Assembly (NCBI GenBank): GCA_014655195.1
Contig: BNBH01000017.1
Location: 1-33,511, forward strand
Source of the DNA: Streptomyces cellulosae
GTDB lineage: Bacteria; Actinomycetota; Actinomycetes; Streptomycetales; Streptomycetaceae
DNA: 33,511 nt
Direction: 5' to 3'
Part shown: positions 16,246 to 22,835 of the stretch, piece by piece
Layout of the letters: each line of letters starts with the position of its first letter
Position numbering within the stretch: the stretch's first letter is position 1
Position numbers and translations under genes: made by a program
Notes under the pieces: generated by a model
The model's input: only the letters and a program-made list of their open reading frames with translations
What the model was told of the DNA's origin: nothing
Database searches by the model: none

Positions 16246-16266
16246 TCTTGCATATTAGTTGCAAGA
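16246..16266 (-). promoter_or_regulatory. Nur-like operator overlapping the nikA -10 box
   Basis: A perfect inverted repeat with 7-bp arms TCTTGCA/TGCAAGA and a 7-bp spacer. Read as TTGCAT-N5-TTGCAA, it fits the Streptomyces Nur (Fur-family nickel sensor) box TTGCAA-N5-TTGCAA. On the minus strand the spacer and arm contain TAATAT (16252-16257), a near-ideal -10 hexamer about 57 bases before the nikA ATG. A bound repressor would cover the -10. An extra CTTGC half-site follows at 16271-16275. Confidence 0.75.
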
Positions 16267-16426
16267 AGACCTTGCCCAGGACGGCGGCCCCCCAGTCACC
16301 CGGTTCACGGCCGGCCGCCGCGGGGCCCGAACGCGCAGGTGTGCGCCGGGGTGCGAGCCGCCGGACGCCCTCCCCGCGCCCCCGTCGCCGCTTGTCACCG
16401 GGCCGCGACGGGGACTACTGTCACCA

Positions 16427-16586
16427 CGCCTTGGTGACGGGAAATCGGTGCGATACCGGTGCGGCCCTCGCCACTGTGATCGGGAAGTCCGGCTCCGGCC
16501 CTCACGGGCAGCCACTGGGTTCTTCGGGACCCGGGAAGGCGGAGCACGGGCGGTGGTACCCGTCAGCCAGGAGACCGGCCAAGGCG
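16427..16586 (+). promoter_or_regulatory. Cobalamin (AdoCbl) riboswitch
   Basis: The closing stem CGCCTTGG (16427-16434) pairs perfectly with CCAAGGCG (16579-16586). Inside are the conserved core segments GGGAAATCGGTGCGA...CCGGTGCGG, GCCACTGTGA, and the B12 box AGCCAGGAGACCGGCC (16565-16580). The order and spacing match the cobalamin aptamer. It ends 41 bases before the cbiM ATG. Bound cobalamin is expected to shut off the cobalt transporter, probably by blocking translation initiation since no clear terminator stem follows. Confidence 0.93.
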
Positions 16587-16627
16587 CGTCAACCATCCAC
16601 GAGGTGCTGGAGAGGGTCTGCTGAGCC

Positions 16628-17347
16628 ATGCACATTGCCGAGGGTTTCCTGCCTCCGGCGCACGCGGTCGCCTGGGGCGTCGCGTCGGCGCCGTTCGTCG
16701 TCCACGGAGCCCGGTCGCTCGTCCGTGACGTCAGAGAACATCCCGAGAGCACGTTGCTGCTGGGCGCGTCGGGAGCGTTCACGTTCGTCCTGTCCGCGCT
16801 GAAACTGCCCTCGGTGACCGGGAGTTGCTCCCACCCCACCGGCACGGGTCTCGGCGCGATCCTGTTCCGGCCGCCGGTCATGGCGGTGCTCGGGACCATC
16901 ACCCTGCTGTTCCAGGCGCTGCTGCTCGCCCACGGCGGGCTCACCACGCTCGGCGCCAACGTCTTCTCCCTGGCGGTCGTCGGCCCCTGGGCCGGGTACG
17001 GCGCCTACCGGCTGCTGCGCCGGTACGACGTGCCGCTGATGGGCGCGGTGTTCTGCGGCGCGTTCCTCGCCGACCTGTCGACGTACTGCGTGACCAGCGT
17101 CCAGCTGGCGCTGGCGTTCCCCGACCCGGGCAGCGGATTCCTGGGCGCGCTGGGCAAGTTCGGCTCCATCTTCGCCGTCACGCAGATCCCGCTCGCGGTC
17201 AGCGAGGGGCTGTTGACCGTGCTGGTGATGCGGCTGCTGGTGCAGTCCAGCAAGGGCGAGCTGACCCGGCTCGGGGTGCTGGTCACCTCGGCGGCCGGCG
17301 GCAAGCGGGCCGCTGAGGCCGAGTCGGCCGGGGCGGTGGCCCGATGA
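16628..17347 (+). CDS. cbiM: ECF cobalt transporter substrate-specific component CbiM
   Basis: A 239-residue membrane protein starting MHIAEGFLPPAHAVAWG. The Met-His N-terminus is itself the metal ligand in the CbiM/NikM family, which fixes the ATG at 16628. Some six to seven TM helices follow, with conserved polar residues in GSCSHPTGTGLGAILFRPPVMAVLG and GGLTTLGANVFSLAVVGPWAGYG. It binds Co2+ (or Ni2+ in NikM) and is coupled to CbiQ/CbiO. The B12 riboswitch argues for cobalt. GGAGAGGG lies 11 bases before the start. Confidence 0.93.
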   Translation: MHIAEGFLPPAHAVAWGVASAPFVVHGARSLVRDVREHPESTLLLGASGAFTFVLSALKLPSVTGSCSHPTGTGLGAILFRPPVMAVLGTITLLFQALLLAHGGLTTLGANVFSLAVVGPWAGYGAYRLLRRYDVPLMGAVFCGAFLADLSTYCVTSVQLALAFPDPGSGFLGALGKFGSIFAVTQIPLAVSEGLLTVLVMRLLVQSSKGELTRLGVLVTSAAGGKRAAEAESAGAVAR

Positions 17348-17865
17348 GCCGCAACGCGAAGATCAACACCCTGCTCCTGCTGCTCGTCGCCGCCCTCGCC
17401 GTGATCCCGCTGGCGTTCGGGCTCGGCGACCACAAGGAGGAGCCGTTCGCCGGGGCGGACGGCGAGGCGGAGACCGCGATCACCGAGATCGACCCGGACT
17501 ACGAACCGTGGTTCTCCCCGCTGTACGAACCTCCGTCCGGGGAGGTCGAGTCGGCGCTGTTCGCCGTCCAGGCCGCGCTCGGCGCGGGCGTGCTCGCGTA
17601 CTACTTCGGGCTGCGGCGCGGGCGGCGGCAGGGCGAGGCGCGGGCCCGTGAGCGGGTCGGCGTGCGGGCCCCGGAAGGGGCGCGTGAGCAGGCCGCCGGC
17701 CTGCGGGCCCCGGACGGGGTGCATGAGCGGGACGGCCTGCCGGCCCCGGACACGGCACACGAGCGGGGCGACGTACCGGCCCCGGACACGGCACACGAGC
17801 GGGGCGGCGCTGAGGACACGGGCGACGCGGAGGTGCGCTCCGGCGCCGACGGCGGACGGGACTGA
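17344..17865 (+). CDS. cbiN: ECF cobalt transporter component CbiN with repeat tail
   Basis: A 173-residue protein. The N-terminal ~105 residues are a complete CbiN: first TM helix (LLLLLVAALAVIPLAFGLG), an extracytoplasmic loop with FAGADGEAE and EPWFSPLYEPPSGEVES, and a second TM helix (LFAVQAALGAGVLAYYFGL). CbiN is needed with CbiM for metal insertion. Residues ~105-173 are an extra hydrophilic tail made of 12-13-residue repeats (APDTAHERGDVP type), absent from ordinary CbiN proteins of about 90-110 residues. The start overlaps the cbiM stop as ATGA. Confidence 0.9.
   Translation: MSRNAKINTLLLLLVAALAVIPLAFGLGDHKEEPFAGADGEAETAITEIDPDYEPWFSPLYEPPSGEVESALFAVQAALGAGVLAYYFGLRRGRRQGEARARERVGVRAPEGAREQAAGLRAPDGVHERDGLPAPDTAHERGDVPAPDTAHERGGAEDTGDAEVRSGADGGRD
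17664..17810 (+). repeat. 36-39-bp tandem repeat in the 3' end of cbiN
   Basis: Four copies begin at 17664, 17703, 17739 and 17775, each opening with a [G/A]C[C/G]GGCCCCGGA block. The last two are nearly identical over about 33 bp. They encode APEG..., APDG..., APDT... and APDT..., i.e. Ala-Pro-Asp and His-Glu-Arg modules. The period keeps the reading frame. Confidence 0.85.
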
Positions 17866-17872
17866 CACGCCT

Positions 17873-18622
17873 GTGCTGCCGATCGACGCGGCGGCGCACA
17901 GCAGCCGCTGGCGCCGCCGCCATCCCGTGGACAAGGCCGTCCTCGGCCTCGGTCTCACCGTCCTCGCGATCTCCCTGCCCCCGTGGCCCGGCGCCGCGCT
18001 GGTGCTGGTCACCGCGCTGGCGCTGCTGCTCGGTCCGGCGGGGGTGCCGGCCGGGCGGCTGTGGCGGGCCTACCGGGTGCCGCTGGGGTTCTGCGTCACC
18101 GGGGCGCTCACCCTGCTGGTGCGGGTGGGCGGGCCCGGCGGTTTCGTGTCACCCGCCCCCGACGGGCCGCTGCGCGCCGGGGAGTTGCTGCTGCGCACCT
18201 CTGCGGCCTCGCTGGGCGTGCTGCTGTTCGCGTTCACCACACCCATGTCGGACCTGCTGCCGCGCCTGGTGCGCGCCGGGGTGCCCGCGCCGCTGGTGGA
18301 CGTGGCGCTCGTGACGTACCGGATGAGCTTCCTGCTGCTCGACTCGGTGCGGCGCGTGCACCGGGCGCAGGCGGCGCGGCTCGGGCACACCACACGGGCG
18401 GCGACGTGGCGTTCGCTGGGCGGGCTCGGGGCGACCGCGTTCGTGCGGTCCTTCGACCGGGCGGCACGGCTGCAGACCGGGCTCGCGGGCCGCGGCTACG
18501 ACGGCGCCCTGCGCGTGCTGGTGCCCGAGGCGCGGGTGTCCGCCCGGTTCACGGCCGCGAGCGTGACGCTCCTGGCGGCGCTGGCCGCCCTCACCTTCGT
18601 CCTGGAAAGGCCCCTGTCGTGA
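17873..18622 (+). CDS. cbiQ: ECF cobalt transporter transmembrane component CbiQ
   Basis: A 249-residue EcfT/CbiQ family membrane protein. Hydrophobic helices cover ~25-70 and ~100-115. The coupling region has SLGVLLFAFTTPMSDLLPRLVRAGVPAPLVDVALVTYRM, then the conserved Arg-rich AQAARLG motif at ~175 and LAGRGYDG at ~212, which contact the ATPase. A final TM helix precedes the stop. GTG at 17873 lies eight bases after the cbiN stop. The frame is open further upstream, overlapping the cbiN tail, but the only starts there would give a non-family N-terminus. Confidence 0.9.
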   Translation: MLPIDAAAHSSRWRRRHPVDKAVLGLGLTVLAISLPPWPGAALVLVTALALLLGPAGVPAGRLWRAYRVPLGFCVTGALTLLVRVGGPGGFVSPAPDGPLRAGELLLRTSAASLGVLLFAFTTPMSDLLPRLVRAGVPAPLVDVALVTYRMSFLLLDSVRRVHRAQAARLGHTTRAATWRSLGGLGATAFVRSFDRAARLQTGLAGRGYDGALRVLVPEARVSARFTAASVTLLAALAALTFVLERPLS

Positions 18623-19479
18623 GCGAGTTCGAACTGGTGGCGCTGCGGGGCGCGTCGTTCGCCTACGAGGACGGACCGCCCGTGTTCACCGGCCTCGACT
18701 TCGCCGTGCGCGAGGGACGGGCGCTGGCGCTGCTGGGGCGCAACGGCAGCGGGAAGACCACGCTGATGCGGCTGCTCAGCGGCGGACTGCGGCCGCACGG
18801 CGGGGAGTTGATGCTGTCGGGATGTGCGGTGCGGCACGACCGGAAGGGGCTGACGGCGCTGCGCAGCACCGTGCAGCTGGTGGTGCAGGACCCGGACGAC
18901 CAGCTGTTCGCCGCGTCCGTGGGGCAGGACGTGTCGTTCGGGCCGCTGAACCTGGGGCTGCCCGACGCGGAGGTGCGCGCGCGGGTCACGGAGGCGCTGG
19001 AGGCGCTGGACATCGCCGCGCTCGCCGACCGGCCCACGCATCTGCTGTCGTACGGGCAGCGCAAGCGGACGGCGATCGCGGGCGCGGTGGCGATGCGGCC
19101 GCGGGTGCTGATCCTGGACGAGCCGACGGCGGGGCTCGATCCCGACGGTCAGGAGCGGCTGTTGGCGACGCTGGACGGTCTGCGGGCGGGCGGTACGACG
19201 GTGGTGATGGCCACGCACGACGTGGACCTCGCCCTGCGCTGGGCCGACGACGCGGCGCTGCTCACCCCGTCGGGCGCCCACACCGGCCCTGCGGCGGAGA
19301 TGCTGTCCCGCCGGGACCTCCTCACGGCGGCGGGACTCAGGCTGCCGTGGGGCGTGGCGGCCGGCCTGTTCCTGCGGGCACGGGGGCCGGCCGGCACCGC
19401 GGACGCGGGTCCCCGCACCCCGGAGGAACTGGCGGCGCTGGCCGCACTGCCGGAGTGCGGGGAACGGCGTCCTGACTAG
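18619..19479 (+). CDS. cbiO: ECF cobalt transporter ATPase CbiO
   Basis: A 286-residue ABC ATPase. Walker A is GRNGSGKTT (~38-46). The Q-loop is VVQDPDDQLFAASVGQDVSFGP, the ECF-specific form. The signature is LLSYGQRKRTAIAG, Walker B is VLILDEPTAGLDP, and the H-loop is MATHDVD. It energises CbiMNQ. The GTG start overlaps the cbiQ stop as GTGA. The last ~45 residues are an Ala/Pro-rich tail without a clear fold. cbiMNQO is complete and contiguous with one ATPase gene, so CbiO is expected to act as a homodimer. Confidence 0.92.
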   Translation: MSEFELVALRGASFAYEDGPPVFTGLDFAVREGRALALLGRNGSGKTTLMRLLSGGLRPHGGELMLSGCAVRHDRKGLTALRSTVQLVVQDPDDQLFAASVGQDVSFGPLNLGLPDAEVRARVTEALEALDIAALADRPTHLLSYGQRKRTAIAGAVAMRPRVLILDEPTAGLDPDGQERLLATLDGLRAGGTTVVMATHDVDLALRWADDAALLTPSGAHTGPAAEMLSRRDLLTAAGLRLPWGVAAGLFLRARGPAGTADAGPRTPEELAALAALPECGERRPD

Positions 19480-19573
19480 GTTCCGTCTCCGGCCGACGGG
19501 GGTGGGGCCTGTTCAGCGGTGCCGGCCTCCTGGCGGTGCACGCGGCCTCGGGAAGGGCGTCCGCGGCTCGATG

Positions 19574-19587
19574 TGTACATTTGTTCA
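19574..19587. promoter_or_regulatory. Imperfect dyad upstream of the MFS gene
   Basis: TGTACATTTGTTCA is a 14-bp imperfect inverted repeat (TGWACA half-sites), AT-rich against its surroundings and about 70 bp before the MFS start. It could be a repressor site or part of the promoter. No cognate regulator is adjacent. Confidence 0.35.
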
Positions 19588-19656
19588 AACCCGGTGGGTG
19601 AGCGGGAGCGTCGCCTGCCTGCCCCTCGTTCCCACCATCCCCGGCGGAGCCCCACC

Positions 19657-20904
19657 TTGACCGACCGTGCCGTACGCCGACGCCGCCGGGCGCTGTACCT
19701 CTTCTTCTTCCTCAACGGCGTCGCCATGTCCTCGTGGATCACGCGCACGCCGGACGTCCGTGACCGTCTGGGTGTGTCCACGGGGGAGATGGGGCTGGTG
19801 CTGTTCGGGCTGTCCGTCGGCTCCATGGCCGGCATCCTGTGTTCGGGCCGTTTCGTGTCCCGGTTCGGGACCAGGCCCGTGACGGCGCTCGGCACGCTGT
19901 TCGTCATCGCGAGTGTGGTCGTCGTGGGCGGGGGCACCGCCCTCGCCTCCGCGCCCCTGGTCACCGCGGGGCTGTGCCTGTTCGGCCTGGGGATCGGGGC
20001 GGGCGAGGTGGCGATCAACGTGGACGGTGCCGACGTCGAGCGGATCACCGGCAGGCCGGTTCTGCCCACGCTGCACGGATGCTTCAGCCTGGGCACCGTC
20101 GTCGGCGGCCTGGCCGGCATGGCGGCCACCGCCGCGGCGTTCCCCGCCCACTGGCACCTCCTGGCGGTGGCCGCGGTGACGGCCGCGATGTTCGGGTACG
20201 CCATCGGCGGTGTGCCCGCCGGGATCGGGGTCCGTGCCGCGGTGCCCGCTTCGGACTCCGCACGACCGGCGGGCCCGCAGGTGTGGAAGGACCGACGGCT
20301 GCTGATGATCGGGGCCATCGTCCTGGCCATGGCTCTCGCCGAGGGCGCCGCCAACGACTGGCTGCCGCTGCTGATGGTCGACGGCCACGGTCTCGACGCC
20401 GCCCTCGGCTCGCTCGTCTTCGTGGGATTCGCCGCCGCGATGACCCTGGGACGCTTCGGCGGCGCGTTCTTCCTCAGCCGTTACAGCCGGGCGGCCGTGG
20501 TGCGGGCCAGCGCGGTCTCCGGAGCCGTGGGTCTGTGCCTGGTCATCTTCTCCGACAACGCGGTCGTGGCGGCGGCCGCCGTCCTGTTCTGGGGACTGGG
20601 CGCGTCCCTGGGCTTCCCGGTGGCTCTGTCGGCGGCCGGCGACTCGGGGCCCGACGAGACCGCCCGGGTCGGCCTCGTGGCGACGATCGGCTACGTCGCG
20701 TTCCTGGTGGGGCCGCCCACGCTCGGCTTCCTGGGCGATCACTACGGACTGCGCCCGGCGATGGTAGTCGTCCTGGTGTTCGTCGCCGCGGCTGTCCTGG
20801 TGGCGCCTGCCGCCGGTGCCCGCGGGCCCCGTCACGGCGGGGCCGGTGCCGGTGCCTCCGGCGAAGTTGCCGTGGAGCGGCCCGGGCAGCGCGCCGGGGG
20901 GTGA
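19657..20904 (+). CDS. MFS transporter
   Basis: A 415-residue major-facilitator protein with about twelve hydrophobic segments. TM1 is YLFFFLNGVAMSSWITRTPDVRDRLGVS. The loop 2-3 motif is CSGRFVSRFGTRPVTALG. Later segments include GLGIGAGEVAINVDGADVER and NDWLPLLMVDGHGLDAALGS. It resembles the YbjJ-like group of MFS proteins of unknown substrate. TTG at 19657 is chosen over longer options because GGAG ends seven bases before it and the positively charged RAVRRRRRALYLFF directly precedes TM1. It is a single gene, convergent with the secreted protein gene at 21120 across a strong inverted repeat. Confidence 0.82.
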   Translation: MTDRAVRRRRRALYLFFFLNGVAMSSWITRTPDVRDRLGVSTGEMGLVLFGLSVGSMAGILCSGRFVSRFGTRPVTALGTLFVIASVVVVGGGTALASAPLVTAGLCLFGLGIGAGEVAINVDGADVERITGRPVLPTLHGCFSLGTVVGGLAGMAATAAAFPAHWHLLAVAAVTAAMFGYAIGGVPAGIGVRAAVPASDSARPAGPQVWKDRRLLMIGAIVLAMALAEGAANDWLPLLMVDGHGLDAALGSLVFVGFAAAMTLGRFGGAFFLSRYSRAAVVRASAVSGAVGLCLVIFSDNAVVAAAAVLFWGLGASLGFPVALSAAGDSGPDETARVGLVATIGYVAFLVGPPTLGFLGDHYGLRPAMVVVLVFVAAAVLVAPAAGARGPRHGGAGAGASGEVAVERPGQRAGG

Positions 20905-20979
20905 GCGCGTGACCGGCGCCCGCGGCGGGGTGTTCGGCCGACCGTGCGTCGCAAGGCTCGGCGCCCTGTCCTGCCGCTC

Positions 20980-21077
20980 GCGCAGTTCCCCGCGCCCCCA
21001 GGGGTGTGGTACTGCCCCCGCGCCTTTCACTCTTGGGGTGCGGCGCACTGCACACCCCGGGGCGCGGGGAACTGCGC
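20980..21077. terminator. Long inverted repeat, bidirectional terminator
   Basis: GCGCAGTTCCCCGCGCCCC at 20980-20998 pairs perfectly with its complement at 21059-21077, and GGGGTGTG/CACACCCC pair inside. The 19-bp arm sequence is a common dispersed element in Streptomyces intergenic DNA. It sits between convergent genes, and a further copy of one arm closes this window at 33490. Confidence 0.75.
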
Positions 21078-21119
21078 AAACGTCAGTTTGGGTGACAGCA
21101 CCTGTCAGAGGGCGCCCGT

Positions 21120-21635
21120 TCAGCAGCCTCCGCAGTTGTAGTACGTCACGTCCCAGTGGTTGCCCTCGTCCGCGTAGACGTTGCCCGAGCCGGACTGCCA
21201 CTGCTGGGCGCCGTCGCCGCGCACGCCGATGTAGGTGAACGTGTTCTTGATGTAGTTGGTGACGCAGGTGTTCTTGCCGTAGTCGAGCTTGTAGCCGTTC
21301 CAGTGCGAGTACGTGCCGGAGGCGTGCCCGGTCTCCGTGCCGCCGGTGATGTTCAGTGCGCAGCCGGTGGCCCGCTTCAGGGTCTGGGCGCCCTGGGCGG
21401 TGGCCAGGTTGAGCTGGTCGAAGGACGTGCAGGTGGACACGTTGCGGTTGGAGCAGCCGCCGGACGACGACCAGGTGATGCCGACCTGGCTGAACATGGA
21501 GGTCGCGGTGGCGTGGCTGATCTTGGTGACGGCGGCGGCCTCACCCGCGGTGCCCATCACGACGGCGCCCGGGGCGACGACGAGGGCGAGGGCGGTCAGG
21601 GCCGAGCGGAGCTTCGGGGCCTTGAGTGTCTTCAT
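21120..21635 (-). CDS. Secreted M15-like peptidase-domain protein
   Basis: A 171-residue exported protein. A Sec signal peptide (APKLRSALTALALVV...GEAAA) is cleaved near residue 35. The mature domain has six cysteines, suggesting disulfides. SHWNGYKLDY (~110) and EGNHWDVTY (~157) match the spacing of the zinc ligands and catalytic Glu of M15/LAS peptidases (S-H-x-x-G-x-A-x-D ... E-x-W/H-H-W). That suggests peptidoglycan or D-amino-acid bond cleavage. The assignment rests on these motifs alone. The sequence ends in YYNCGGC. ATG at 21635 has AGGAAGG upstream. Confidence 0.68.
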   Translation of the reverse strand: MKTLKAPKLRSALTALALVVAPGAVVMGTAGEAAAVTKISHATATSMFSQVGITWSSSGGCSNRNVSTCTSFDQLNLATAQGAQTLKRATGCALNITGGTETGHASGTYSHWNGYKLDYGKNTCVTNYIKNTFTYIGVRGDGAQQWQSGSGNVYADEGNHWDVTYYNCGGC

Positions 21636-21776
21636 GTGGGGGACCTTCCTGCTGAGGGCCAGGGTGTGTGAGGGACGGCTGTGCAGGCGGAGCAGACAGA
21701 TGATGCCCGGGGTCTACGCGCGTCCGCCAGAGGACAAAACGGAATGCTGCCGCCTGCGTGGGTCTGTGTCGTCCCG

Positions 21777-22571
21777 TCAGACCGCCGAGCGGAAGGCGGG
21801 CAGGTAGCCGGAGGACTGGCCGACGGCCTTCGGGTGGTAGGAGTTGCCGATCGGGATGGTGACGCTGTGCAGCCAGGCGTCGCCCGAGCAGAGCTCGTGG
21901 CCGGTGAACTCGTCGACCACGCTGGACCAGGAGAACCCGGCGTTGGCCGCGCGCTTGGCGATCACACCGTTGAGGACGTCGCCCGCGTTGTTGATGGCAC
22001 TGCGCTCGGTCTCGGTGAGGCCAGCGATGCAGCTGCCGGACAGCTTGTAGAAGCGCGGGTAGCCGAGGACGACGACGCGGGCCTGCGGGGCGCGGGAGCG
22101 GATCGACGAGTACAGCGAGTCGAGCTTGCCCGGCAGGGAGTTCTGCATCTGGGAGACGGCGTTGTTCACGGCGGCCACGCAGGTGGCCTCGGACTGCAGG
22201 ACGCAGGTCTGCATGACGTCCGCGAAGCCGATGTCGTTGCCGCCGGCGGTGACGCTGACGAGGGTGGTGGTAGAGGACAGCGCGCTCAGCTGCGAGGAGG
22301 CCACGCTGGTCGTGGTCGCGCCCGAGCAGGCGACAAACTTGAACGACGCGGGGACGTTGGCGTTGCTCCACAGCTGGGGGTAGGCGACGGTGCTGCGTTT
22401 GCAGTCGCCGCTCTCGGAGGTGTAGCTCCCGGCGCCCACTCCGGAGGAGTAGGAGTCGCCGAGCGCCACGTAGTGGTGGCCGGCGGCCGCGGCAGGGTGT
22501 GCCAGGCCGAGGACGGTCGCCACACCGAGGATCAGGGTGGCGAGAGTTGTTCCCAGTGAACGCGTTGACAC
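21777..22571 (-). CDS. Secreted SGNH/GDSL esterase-lipase
   Basis: A 264-residue exported hydrolase. The signal peptide is about 30 residues (ends PAAAA). Block I is ALGDSYSSG with nucleophile Ser ~40. Block II carries the oxyanion Gly in CSGATT. Block III is TAGGNDIGF. Block V has the catalytic His in NSYHPKAVG (~246). Six cysteines in the mature part fit the three disulfides of the Streptomyces GDSL lipase group. It hydrolyses carboxylic esters outside the cell. GTG at 22571 is preceded by GAGAGG. It lies 141 bp upstream of the M15-like gene in the same direction. Confidence 0.92.
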   Translation of the reverse strand: MSTRSLGTTLATLILGVATVLGLAHPAAAAGHHYVALGDSYSSGVGAGSYTSESGDCKRSTVAYPQLWSNANVPASFKFVACSGATTTSVASSQLSALSSTTTLVSVTAGGNDIGFADVMQTCVLQSEATCVAAVNNAVSQMQNSLPGKLDSLYSSIRSRAPQARVVVLGYPRFYKLSGSCIAGLTETERSAINNAGDVLNGVIAKRAANAGFSWSSVVDEFTGHELCSGDAWLHSVTIPIGNSYHPKAVGQSSGYLPAFRSAV

Positions 22572-22770
22572 GTGTATCCGCCTCTCACGACGAAACTCGC
22601 GACGGTAGTTGAGGGAGCAACTGGTGTTGTAGCAGGGCGGGATACCGCTCGGTAACTACCGGTCGAAAAGTCATCCGCTATGACCCGAATACTGATTTGA
22701 TCGATCCTGCTCCGCGCGTAGATAAACCTGGATTGCGCCATGTTCACGCCAACTTGGTGGCGGAAAAAGA

Positions 22771-22799
22771 TGCCGGGCCGCCCCCCGCGCGGCCCGGCA
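22771..22799 (-). terminator. Rho-independent terminator of the ATPase gene
   Basis: A 10-bp perfect stem, TGCCGGGCCG (22771-22780) with its complement (22790-22799), is followed on the minus strand by TCTTTTT. It lies 37 bases after the ATPase stop at 22836. A second small dyad, CGTCGAA-N7-TTCGACG (22807-22827), lies between stop and stem. Confidence 0.85.
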
Positions 22800-22835
22800 C
22801 CGGTCTCGTCGAACGGCCTTTTCGACGGCCCTCGT

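Noticed and set aside
17664..17810. Mobile-element or CRISPR repeats in cbiN
   Set aside because: Copies are direct, contiguous, in frame and diverged within a coding gene; no spacers or terminal dyads.
20980..21077. Terminal inverted repeats of a small transposable element
   Set aside because: Only about 60 bp lies between the arms, no target duplication is visible, and the position between convergent stops fits a terminator.
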